9,850 nucleotides of DNA. Origin: Bacteroidota bacterium. Its GTDB lineage: Bacteria > Bacteroidota > Bacteroidia > Bacteroidales > UBA1402. Below the pieces are notes generated by a model. The model had not been told where the DNA came from and made no database searches. It saw only the letters and a list, made by a program, of their open reading frames with translations. The stretch lies in NCBI GenBank assembly GCA_030706285.1, contig JAUZOU010000080.1, forward strand, positions 1-9,850, given 5' to 3'. Below are positions 1 through 6,056 of the stretch, piece by piece. The position numbers and the translations under genes are program-made. How positions within the stretch are numbered: position 1 is the first letter of the stretch; each line of letters begins with the position of its first letter.

Positions 1-177
1 AGCCAGGTCGATCGCTTGAATAATGTGTCGTTCATCATCAGGAACAGAGCTGATCTGAGTGATCCGGAATCCGTCCTTGTTCAGCTCTTTGGCCATCCAG
101 GCTGAATTGGTATCCACAATCTGCCCGATGAGTAGTTCATCGCCGATAGTGATTAATTCTACCAGGTTTTCTTTCAT
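1..177 (-). CDS. cinA: CinA family protein, N-terminal fragment (runs off window)
   Basis: The first 59 residues of a CinA (competence/damage-inducible protein A) homologue are present; the rest lies beyond base 1. The N-terminus carries the MoaB/MogA-like motif ITIGDELLIGQIVDTNSAW (residues 9-27), typical of the CinA molybdopterin-binding-like domain, followed by MAKEL. Full-length family members are about 410-420 residues and often add a C-terminal nicotinamide-nucleotide amidase domain, which cannot be checked here. The ATG at 177-175 is chosen because it starts MKENLVELITIGDE at the normal family N-terminus and directly follows the leader repeat at 178-269. The gene is 167 nt downstream of proA, so it may have its own control signals. 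Identification of the fragment is secure. Its cellular role (nucleotide pool repair in other bacteria) is family knowledge only. Confidence 0.9.
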   Translation of the reverse strand, partial: MKENLVELITIGDELLIGQIVDTNSAWMAKELNKDGFRITQISSVPDDERHIIQAIDLA

Positions 178-269
178 CTGATAAATAGTTTTTTACAATA
201 AGTACGGTTGCAGCACCGTATGCCGATTATCCTCTACTTGTGTGTCTGGCACAATCATGCTCGTTTCAT
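178..269 (-). repeat. Leader repeat copy A, upstream of cinA
   Basis: This 92-nt stretch matches the segment in front of proC (3691-3779). On the minus strand both begin with ATGAAACGAGCATG and both end with TTATCAG immediately before the ATGAAA start of the gene. Between these ends the copies differ at scattered positions with small indels. Copy A contains a 4-codon ORF (MKRA, 269-255) whose stop overlaps, as ATGA, the start of a 21-codon ORF at 258-193. That ORF fits the shared pattern MxVPxTQxxDxxHTVLxxxL and stops 15 nt before cinA. A hairpin TTGTG/CACAA (254-250 with 242-238) lies over the second start. The adjoining bases 270-344, up to the proA stop, show no resemblance to the flank of the other copy and no clear promoter. 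Function is unknown; a regulatory leader is my inference. Confidence 0.7.
203..220 (-). other. Small perfect hairpin in the cinA leader
   Basis: The inverted repeat TACGGT - TGCAGC - ACCGTA (plus strand) gives a perfect 6-bp stem with a 6-nt loop, 25 nt ahead of the cinA start. In the minus-strand transcript it is followed by CTTATTG and then an A-run, so it lacks the U-tract of an intrinsic terminator. The proC copy of the leader does not preserve this stem, because its second arm has diverged. It may be part of a folded leader or chance. Confidence 0.35.
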
Positions 270-344
270 TCGTAAACTGCTTTATAGCCATCGCACGACT
301 CTTCTTAACGTTGAATCCTCTTGAAACGGTTGATCGTTGGTCTG

Positions 345-1592
345 TTAGTCCCTGATCTGGCAGTTTCCGGTGATAAGCCATTTGTAGGTAGTCAGTTCTT
401 CCAGTCCCATCGGACCGCGTGCATGAAGTTTCTGTGTACTGATACCGATTTCGGCGCCAAGGCCGAACTGAGCCCCGTCGGTAAAGGCTGTAGAAACATT
501 GGTATACACACAGGCGGCATCGACCGATTGGGCAAAGGCAGCACAGGTTTGTTTATTTTCACTGACAATGCTCTCACTGTGCTTTGAACCATAGTGAGCT
601 ATGTGATCAAGTGCTTCCTGAAGATTTGAAACCGTTTTGATGGCCATTTTGTAATCGAGGAACTCGGTACCGAAGTTTGCTGATGTTGCCTTCTTTAGCA
701 GATCGGCCGGATAGTGTTCCAACAGGAAGGTATAGGCTTTCAAATCGGCATAGATAATAACATGATGCTCAGCCAGTTTTTGACATAGGGCCGGCAACTC
801 CGGTAACCGTTTCTCATGAACGATCAGGCAGTCGAGGGCATTGCAGACGCTGACGCGCCGCGTTTTGGCATTGTTGACGATGGCGGCTCCTTTGGCCAGA
901 TCCCCGTCTAGATCAAAGTAGGTGTGACAAATACCTGCTCCTGTTTCAATAATTGGTATGTGGGCATTCTCCCGGACATAGTTGATCAGGTTGGCACTGC
1001 CTCTTGGAATAATCAGATCGACATAGCCTGTCGCGTTCAGTAGTTCGGCTGTCGCTTCACGGTCTGGCGGAAGTAGCGTGCAGAGTGCCGGATCCAGTCC
1101 GTACTGGCTTAGTACTTCTTGGATAATGGAAACGATGGCCAGATTAGATTGATGAGCATCATGGCTTCCTTTCAGTATGCACGCGTTGCCCGATTTGAAA
1201 CAAAGCGAGAAGACGTCAAAACTGACATTGGGCCTTGATTCATAAATGATGCCGATGACACCGAAAGCAACACTGACTTTTTTCAACGTCATGCCGTTCG
1301 GCCTGACGGTTTCAAACAAAACCCTTCCTAACGGTGAAGGCAGGGTGGCGACGTTTCGCATGTCAGCGGCAATGCCGGCAATCCGCGTTTCTGTCAGTTT
1401 CAGCCTATCAAATTTTGGATCGGCCGGATCCATCCGGTCCAGGTCTTTTTGATTTTCGGTCAGTAATTGGGCAGTCCGGCTTACTGTCAGATCTGCGATG
1501 GCGTTGAGGACAGCCTGTATGGTCGAGCTGTTGGTCAACGTCAACTGCTTTTTGGCCCGGCAGACAGTTTCAAATGTTTCGTTCAAGTTCAT
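345..1592 (-). CDS. proA: Glutamate-5-semialdehyde dehydrogenase (gamma-glutamyl phosphate reductase)
   Basis: ProA catalyses the second step of proline synthesis, the NADPH-dependent reduction of glutamyl-5-phosphate to glutamate-5-semialdehyde in the cytoplasm. The 415-residue length is normal for the family. It has the aldehyde dehydrogenase-like fold markers GVIGIIYESRPNVSFDVFSL (residues 111-130), a cofactor-region segment KSGNACILKGS (133-143), IIPRGSANLI (194-203) and the catalytic cysteine at residue 250 in NNAKTRRVSVCNALDCLIV, equivalent to the Cys in the family motif VCNAxETLL. The segment KGSHDAHQSN departs somewhat from the usual (R/K)GGxEAxxSN. The start at 1592 gives a standard N-terminus and lies 12 nt after the proB stop, so proB and proA are almost certainly co-transcribed and may form the usual kinase-reductase partnership. 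The stop is TAA at 347-345. Confidence 0.97.
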   Translation of the reverse strand: MNLNETFETVCRAKKQLTLTNSSTIQAVLNAIADLTVSRTAQLLTENQKDLDRMDPADPKFDRLKLTETRIAGIAADMRNVATLPSPLGRVLFETVRPNGMTLKKVSVAFGVIGIIYESRPNVSFDVFSLCFKSGNACILKGSHDAHQSNLAIVSIIQEVLSQYGLDPALCTLLPPDREATAELLNATGYVDLIIPRGSANLINYVRENAHIPIIETGAGICHTYFDLDGDLAKGAAIVNNAKTRRVSVCNALDCLIVHEKRLPELPALCQKLAEHHVIIYADLKAYTFLLEHYPADLLKKATSANFGTEFLDYKMAIKTVSNLQEALDHIAHYGSKHSESIVSENKQTCAAFAQSVDAACVYTNVSTAFTDGAQFGLGAEIGISTQKLHARGPMGLEELTTYKWLITGNCQIRD

Positions 1593-1604
1593 TGTACCTA
1601 CGTT

Positions 1605-2690
1605 TTAATCAAGATACAGATAATCATAATGGACTAGTGGCTTTTGCCCTTTCTTGCCAATCAGGTCTATGGCGCTGGCACTGCCATATTGGGCTTTTCC
1701 AACACCGATCTGATGGCCGGAAGGATCAAAAATCTTCACGATGTCACCTTTCTCAAAGATTCCTTCAATACTGGTGACGCCCACAGGAAGGAGGCTGGAC
1801 GCGTCTTTGTCAAGCAGAGCCGACAAGCATCCTTCATTGATATGAATCTCGCCTTTGGCAAAGCCTTCCGAATGGGCAATCCATTTTTTGATAGCGGATG
1901 AGGCTTTGTTTCCAGCTACAAAATGCGTACAGACAATGTCTTTGGAACAATCCAGCAGCCCAGTGAGAATAGCTGGTTTCTTTCCGTTGGCAATATAGAC
2001 TTCGATTCCTTCTTCGGCCACCTTGCGGGCAATGGTTGTTTTGGTCAGCATACCTCCGCGGCCAAAGGTCGATTTCTCCGGCGCGATGTATTGTTTCAGG
2101 TCTTCTCCCGGATGGATAGTCCGGATGACACTGGTTTCAGGATCATCCGGATGACCGTTGTAAATGCCGTCGACATTGCTGAGAATGATCAGTGCCTCGG
2201 CATCCATCATACTGGCGATCAGTCCGGACAGTTCATCGTTATCGGTAAACATTAGTTCGGTGACCGAAATGGTGTCATTTTCATTAACAATAGGGATGAT
2301 GCCGTTTTCAAGCATCAGTGTCATGCAGTTCTTTTGATTCAGGTAGTGACGGCGGCTTTGAAAATTTTCTTTGGTGGTGAGCACCTGGCCGCAGGTCAGA
2401 CCGTTCTTACGGAACAGACTGTAATATTCATTGATCAGGATGGCTTGCCCGACGGCTGAAAACAACTGCCGCTGATCGACAGCATCCAACTTGCGGGTAG
2501 GTTTCACGACATTTCTGCCTGAAGCCACGGCTCCTGAGGACACAAGGATCACTTCGACACCTGCCTGTTGCAGACTGGAAACCTGGCGGACAATGGAGGA
2601 CAGACTTTTCAGGTCGAGATCCCCTTCCGGGCCGGCGAGCACGTTGCTGCCTACTTTTACAGCAATACGTTTGTAACGATAGGAGGTCAT
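1605..2690 (-). CDS. proB: Glutamate 5-kinase with C-terminal PUA domain
   Basis: ProB phosphorylates the gamma-carboxyl of glutamate with ATP, the committed and usually proline-inhibited step of proline synthesis. The 361-residue protein has an amino-acid kinase domain (about 1-260) with VKVGSNVL (11-18), VSSGAV (50-55), the glutamate-binding NENDTIS (136-142), the FTDNDELS segment (148-155) and FGRGGMLTK (209-217). A PUA domain follows (about 277-355), with LLPVGVTSIEGIFEKGDIV near its start. This is the long, E. coli-like architecture. The ATG at 2690-2688 overlaps the TGA of the preceding 59-residue ORF in an ATGA arrangement, which implies translational coupling. proA follows after 12 nt. 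Feedback inhibition is inferred from the family, not seen in the sequence. Confidence 0.97.
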   Translation of the reverse strand: MTSYRYKRIAVKVGSNVLAGPEGDLDLKSLSSIVRQVSSLQQAGVEVILVSSGAVASGRNVVKPTRKLDAVDQRQLFSAVGQAILINEYYSLFRKNGLTCGQVLTTKENFQSRRHYLNQKNCMTLMLENGIIPIVNENDTISVTELMFTDNDELSGLIASMMDAEALIILSNVDGIYNGHPDDPETSVIRTIHPGEDLKQYIAPEKSTFGRGGMLTKTTIARKVAEEGIEVYIANGKKPAILTGLLDCSKDIVCTHFVAGNKASSAIKKWIAHSEGFAKGEIHINEGCLSALLDKDASSLLPVGVTSIEGIFEKGDIVKIFDPSGHQIGVGKAQYGSASAIDLIGKKGQKPLVHYDYLYLD

Positions 2691-2866
2691 TCTTCGATGC
2701 GTTTGTTCAACCGCCGGTTATAGATCTTTTTATTCGGATGGATTTTTGTTATGGCTGTCCATCCGGGGCTGATCGATTGTTCGATTTCCCGGTCGGCCTT
2801 TTTTACTGCCTTGATATAATCCGCCATCGTCAACTTTGTTGGAGGACGTTTCTTCGTGTGCTTCAT
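2687..2866 (-). CDS. Small basic hypothetical protein, 59 aa, between proC and proB
   Basis: An open frame of 59 codons starts at ATG 2866-2864 (MKHTKKRPPTKLTMADYIKA) and ends with TGA at 2689-2687. That stop overlaps the proB start by 4 nt (ATGA). It fills most of the otherwise empty 202-nt gap between proC and proB and lies 26 nt after the proC stop. The protein is very rich in Lys/Arg and has no signal peptide, membrane segment or cysteine. A predicted helical stretch around MADYIKAVKKADREIEQS is followed by a tail ending KKIYNRRLNKRIEE. Its style resembles short Bacteroidales hypothetical proteins with a K(K/V)YNR/KK tail that I recall from related genomes, but I know of no assigned function. 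Operon position and the start-stop overlap support its being translated; nucleic-acid or ribosome binding would be a guess from charge alone. Confidence 0.72.
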   Translation of the reverse strand: MKHTKKRPPTKLTMADYIKAVKKADREIEQSISPGWTAITKIHPNKKIYNRRLNKRIEE

Positions 2867-2892
2867 GCTGGCTTGGCAGAAAATGGTGGCAT

Positions 2893-3690
2893 CTATTTCA
2901 AATAGCTGGCTTTCAGTCCTTTGATGACAGAAGCAGTGAAACCTGCCTGTTCCATTTCATTCAATCCCTTGATGGTGATTCCACCAGGGGTGGTGACTTT
3001 ATCGATTTCAACTTCTGGATTGGTGCCGTTGGCTTCCATTAAAGCAACCGCTCCTTTCAGTGTCTGAAGAACCACTTCTTTGGCTACATTCGGATAAAGA
3101 CCCAGTTCGACGGCCCCTTCTGTAGACGCTCTGATGTAACGAAAAACATAGGCAATGCCACAGGAGGACAACGACATGAACGCATTCATCTGCGATTCCT
3201 GGACCAGCATGGCTTTTCCGACCTCATTGAAAATGCTCAGGATCAAGGCTTCCTGTTCTTCCGTGGCATTCCAGGATGCGATGCAGGAAAAGCTTTCCCT
3301 GACATCGATGGCTGTATTGGGGATCATCCTGAAGATGGTCGCACCTTGTTCGTCTTTATCGGGAAACAAGGTCCTCAATTGATCTACCGGTACGCCGGCA
3401 GCAATAGACAAGATGATCTGACGGCTGTAATCCAGCTTGTCTGAAATTTCATTGGCCACCATTTCAACCAGCCATGGTTTGACAGCCAACACAACGATGT
3501 CGGCTCCTGCTATGCAGTCACTGTTGGACTCGAAACAGTTGATGGATGGATTAAACGCTTTGATAGCCTGACGATTGGCTTCGTTGATGTCACTGATCGA
3601 AATGTCGGAAGCTGAGAAAACAGTGCCTTGACTTAGTCCTCTGGCAATGGCTCCACCCATGTTTCCTGCACCAATAATACTGATTTTCAT
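2893..3690 (-). CDS. proC: Pyrroline-5-carboxylate reductase
   Basis: ProC performs the last step of proline synthesis, the NAD(P)H-dependent reduction of 1-pyrroline-5-carboxylate to proline. The 265-residue protein starts with the Rossmann dinucleotide-binding motif MKISIIGAGNMGGAIARGL, followed by VVLAVKPWLV and ILSIAAGVPVDQL. It ends with the family signature region SSCGIAYVFRYIRASTEGAV and VTTPGGITIKGLNEMEQAGF (typical VTSPGGTTIxGLxxLExxGF). The frame stays open 26 codons further upstream to an ATG at 3768, but family members begin at the Rossmann strand. The extra residues correspond to the leader repeat that also precedes cinA, where that frame is closed, so 3690 is chosen. The gene heads a probable proC - 59-aa ORF - proB - proA unit, 144 nt after the end of the arg genes. 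The stop is TAG. Confidence 0.95.
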   Translation of the reverse strand: MKISIIGAGNMGGAIARGLSQGTVFSASDISISDINEANRQAIKAFNPSINCFESNSDCIAGADIVVLAVKPWLVEMVANEISDKLDYSRQIILSIAAGVPVDQLRTLFPDKDEQGATIFRMIPNTAIDVRESFSCIASWNATEEQEALILSIFNEVGKAMLVQESQMNAFMSLSSCGIAYVFRYIRASTEGAVELGLYPNVAKEVVLQTLKGAVALMEANGTNPEVEIDKVTTPGGITIKGLNEMEQAGFTASVIKGLKASYLK

Positions 3691-3779
3691 CTGATAATGT
3701 TTTTTGTTTAAGGATAGAGATAACACCGTATGCTGATGATCATCTGCCTGGGTCTCTGGTACAGGCATGCTCGTTTCAT
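3691..3779 (-). repeat. Leader repeat copy B, upstream of proC
   Basis: This is the partner of the segment at 178-269. It starts with the identical ATGAAACGAGCATG (3779-3766) and ends with TTATCAG directly before proC ATGAAA. Here the frame from the inner ATG (3768) follows the same pattern MxVPxTQxxDxxHTVLxxxL but has lost its stop and runs in frame into proC. The outer ATG (3779) instead opens a 23-codon frame ending with TAA at 3710-3708, including four arginines. The equivalent frame in copy A stops after MKRA. A 6-bp stem TGCCTG/CAGGCA (3767-3762 with 3750-3745) covers the inner start, in the same register as the hairpin of copy A. The sequence similarity stops sharply at the outer ATG, as it does in copy A. 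Role unknown. Confidence 0.7.
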
Positions 3780-3815
3780 AGGTCTATCGTATTTAATTAA
3801 AGTTTAAAACGAACA

Positions 3816-3861
3816 CGCCTGTTGAAAGTGCATCAGTGACGATGAAGAATTCAGACAGGCG
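3816..3861 (-). terminator. Branched hairpin between argD and proC, probable transcription terminator
   Basis: The plus-strand arms CGCCTGTTGAA (3816-3826) and TTCAGACAGGCG (3850-3861) pair over 11 bp with one bulged base. The loop contains an inner 4-bp stem CATC/GATG (3831-3834 region with 3841-3844). In the direction of argD transcription the stem is preceded by an A-run and followed by GTGTTCGTTTT, a weak U-rich tail. A cleaner T-run lies on the plus-strand side (GGGTTTTTAT), as in bidirectional terminators. It sits 62 nt after the argD stop and 37 nt before the proC leader repeat, so it most likely ends the arg transcript. An attenuator for proC is also possible. Confidence 0.6.
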
Positions 3862-3923
3862 GGTTTTTATCGTATTGCAATAACCGATCAGGCTTGTTTG
3901 CCGGAAGGCTTCCCTGTCTTGTA

Positions 3924-5057
3924 TCAGGAAAGTTCGTCCAGTGTTTCGGATAACGCCTTTACGAAGGTGTCAGCTTGTTCTTTACTCAGGCATAACGGAG
4001 GTAGTAATCGGATGACATTCGTACCGCTGACTCCGGTAAAAATATGCTTGTCGAACAACAATTTGTGGCGCAGCTCCTTTATCGGCTGCTCAAACTCAAG
4101 TCCGATCATCAATCCAAGGCCACGCACCTCCTTGATGCGGGTATTTTTCTTAAGTTCTGCCATCAGGTAAGCTCCGACGTTTGACGCATTCTCAACCAGA
4201 TGCTCTTTTTCCATTACATCAAGGACAGCAATACCAGCCGTACAAGCCAGGTGATTGCCACCGAATGTGGTGCCGAGCATACCGTAAACCGGTTTAAATA
4301 GGGGACTTATTAATAAACCACCCATTGGAAACCCGTTACCGATACCTTTGGCTAAGGTAATCAGATCTGGCCGTATATCTGCATACTGATGGGCGAAAAA
4401 TTTTCCGCTGCGCCCATAACCTGATTGGATCTCATCGAGGATTAGCACTGTGCCTGTTTCCGTACAGATTTGGCGGAGGTCCTGCATGAATTGTTTATCC
4501 GGTATCAGGATTCCTCCAATGCCCATGATGCCTTCGATGATGACGGCACAATATTCTTCGGAAGACAGCGCCTGTCTCACTGCTTTACTGTCGTTCAACG
4601 GTAAAAACGTCACATCCATCCCTTCGTTAATGGGGGCAACGATTTTTGGGTTGTCGGTGACCCGTACCGCAGCTGACGTACGGCCATGGAAGCTTTTCCG
4701 GAAGGCCAGGACTTTTTTGCGTCCTGTGTGGAACGAGGCCAGTTTCATGGCATTTTCGTTGGCTTCAGCCCCTGAATTGATCAGAAAAAGGCTATAGTCT
4801 GGATAGCCGCAGGCATTTCCCAACTTCTCCGCCAGTTCGATCTGGAGTTTATTGACCACCGAATTGGAATAAAATCCCAGCTTCGAAACCTGTTCGGTAA
4901 TTTTCTGAACGTAGTGCGGATGTGAATGTCCGATGGAAATGACGGCATGGCCTCCGTACAGGTCGAGGTACTTGTTGCCCTGGTCGTCCCAGGTATAGCA
5001 ACCCTCGCCCTTCACGATCGTGATGTCAAACAGGGGATATACATTAAATAAATTCAT
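3924..5057 (-). CDS. argD: N-acylornithine aminotransferase (acetyl- or succinylornithine)
   Basis: This is a class III PLP-dependent aminotransferase of 377 residues, converting N-acyl-glutamate semialdehyde and glutamate to N-acylornithine and 2-oxoglutarate in the arginine pathway. Visible motifs are LDLYGGHAVISIGHSHP (31-47), NSGAEANENAMKLA (94-107), SFHGRT (122-127), the cofactor Asp208 in LILDEIQSGYGRSGKF, and the Schiff-base Lys237 in LITLAKGIGNGFPMGG. The start MNLFNVYPLFDI gives the expected N-terminus. It is 24 nt downstream of argC. Sequence alone does not decide whether the acyl group is acetyl or succinyl. In Bacteroides the pathway is reported to use succinylated intermediates, so succinylornithine is plausible. 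The position between argC and proC supports the biosynthetic rather than the catabolic (astC) role. Two proteins of the same fold, GABA and ornithine aminotransferase, are less likely in this context. Confidence 0.93.
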   Translation of the reverse strand: MNLFNVYPLFDITIVKGEGCYTWDDQGNKYLDLYGGHAVISIGHSHPHYVQKITEQVSKLGFYSNSVVNKLQIELAEKLGNACGYPDYSLFLINSGAEANENAMKLASFHTGRKKVLAFRKSFHGRTSAAVRVTDNPKIVAPINEGMDVTFLPLNDSKAVRQALSSEEYCAVIIEGIMGIGGILIPDKQFMQDLRQICTETGTVLILDEIQSGYGRSGKFFAHQYADIRPDLITLAKGIGNGFPMGGLLISPLFKPVYGMLGTTFGGNHLACTAGIAVLDVMEKEHLVENASNVGAYLMAELKKNTRIKEVRGLGLMIGLEFEQPIKELRHKLLFDKHIFTGVSGTNVIRLLPPLCLSKEQADTFVKALSETLDELS

Positions 5058-5081
5058 TGTTTTCTCAATTATTTCAGTCGG

Positions 5082-6050
5082 TTAAAAGGCCTGCGGTTTT
5101 AGGTGCAACCCGGTTTTCTCATCCAGGCCGAACAGGAGATTCATATTGTGGACAGCCTGGCCGGAAGCGCCTTTCAGCAAATTGTCTATTGCTGAAAGGA
5201 TCAGCAGTTTGTCACCGTGTTTCTCCAGATGTAGCAGGCATTTGTTGGTATTGACCACTTGCTTCAGATCGATGTTCTTGTCCGTGATAAATGTAAAAGC
5301 CGCTCCTTGGTAATAGTCGTTGTAAAGTGCGGTTGCTTCTTCCAGGCTTCCTTCGAAATGCGTATAGACACTGGCGAAGATGCCACGGGCGAAATCACCA
5401 CGCATGGGGATGAACAGAATGTCATGGCTGAATGCCGGTTGCAGGTGCTTGACGGATTGGTTGATTTCCTGAAGATGCTGATGTTCGAAGGCCTTATACA
5501 CGGAGATGTTGTCGTTGCGCCAGCTGAAATGGCTGGTGGAAGATGGCTTAACTCCGGCGCCGGTTGAACCGGTAATGGCATTGACATGGACATCGGAGGT
5601 CAGCCGTCCGTTTGCGGCCAGAGGCAACAAGGCCAACTGGATGCAGGTTGCGAAACAGCCCGGATTGGCAATGTGCTGAGCCTTGCGTATGTCATTACCA
5701 TTCATTTCAGGCAATCCGTAAATAAAATCATGGTCAGGACGTTGCTGGCGAAAATCAGTCGACAGGTCAATGATCTTGACCTGTGCCGGCACTTGGTTTG
5801 CCTCTAGAAAGACTTTACTGTCTCCATGAGCTGAACAGAGAAACAGCACGTCAATCTCGTCAAGTGGCAGTGCGCCGGTAAACGTCAGATCGCATTCACC
5901 GAGAAGCCCGGCATGGACGTCGGTAACTTTATTGCCTGCATGGCTGCTGCTGTTGACAAACCGGATGTCTGCCTGCGGGTGATTGATGAGTAACCGCAAC
6001 AGTTCTCCGGCTGTATAGCCAGCCCCGCCAATGATTCCTATGCGTATCAT
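5082..6050 (-). CDS. argC: N-acyl-gamma-glutamyl-phosphate reductase
   Basis: ArgC reduces N-acyl-gamma-glutamyl phosphate to the semialdehyde with NADPH, the third step of the arginine pathway. The 322-residue protein starts with the Rossmann motif IGIIGGAGYTAGELLRLL (4-21). It contains LSTDFR (96-101), YGLPEMN (111-117), the catalytic Cys132 in ANPGCFATCIQLALLPL, and the histidine-containing EHQHLQEI (189-196) expected in the active site. The length is close to the short ArgC class. The start at 6050 is 6 nt after the argG stop, so the genes are tightly co-transcribed. The kinase that makes its substrate (argB) is absent from the window, so the pathway is split over more than one locus. Acetyl versus succinyl substrate cannot be told from the sequence. 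Confidence 0.95.
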   Translation of the reverse strand: MIRIGIIGGAGYTAGELLRLLINHPQADIRFVNSSSHAGNKVTDVHAGLLGECDLTFTGALPLDEIDVLFLCSAHGDSKVFLEANQVPAQVKIIDLSTDFRQQRPDHDFIYGLPEMNGNDIRKAQHIANPGCFATCIQLALLPLAANGRLTSDVHVNAITGSTGAGVKPSSTSHFSWRNDNISVYKAFEHQHLQEINQSVKHLQPAFSHDILFIPMRGDFARGIFASVYTHFEGSLEEATALYNDYYQGAAFTFITDKNIDLKQVVNTNKCLLHLEKHGDKLLILSAIDNLLKGASGQAVHNMNLLFGLDEKTGLHLKPQAF

Positions 6051-6056
6051 GCTGGA

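Noticed and set aside
3691..3768. 26-residue N-terminal extension of ProC from the ATG at 3768
   Set aside because: ProC family proteins begin at the Rossmann strand, and the same segment before cinA is closed by a stop, so it is treated as leader rather than part of ProC. It is retained as a question in the findings.
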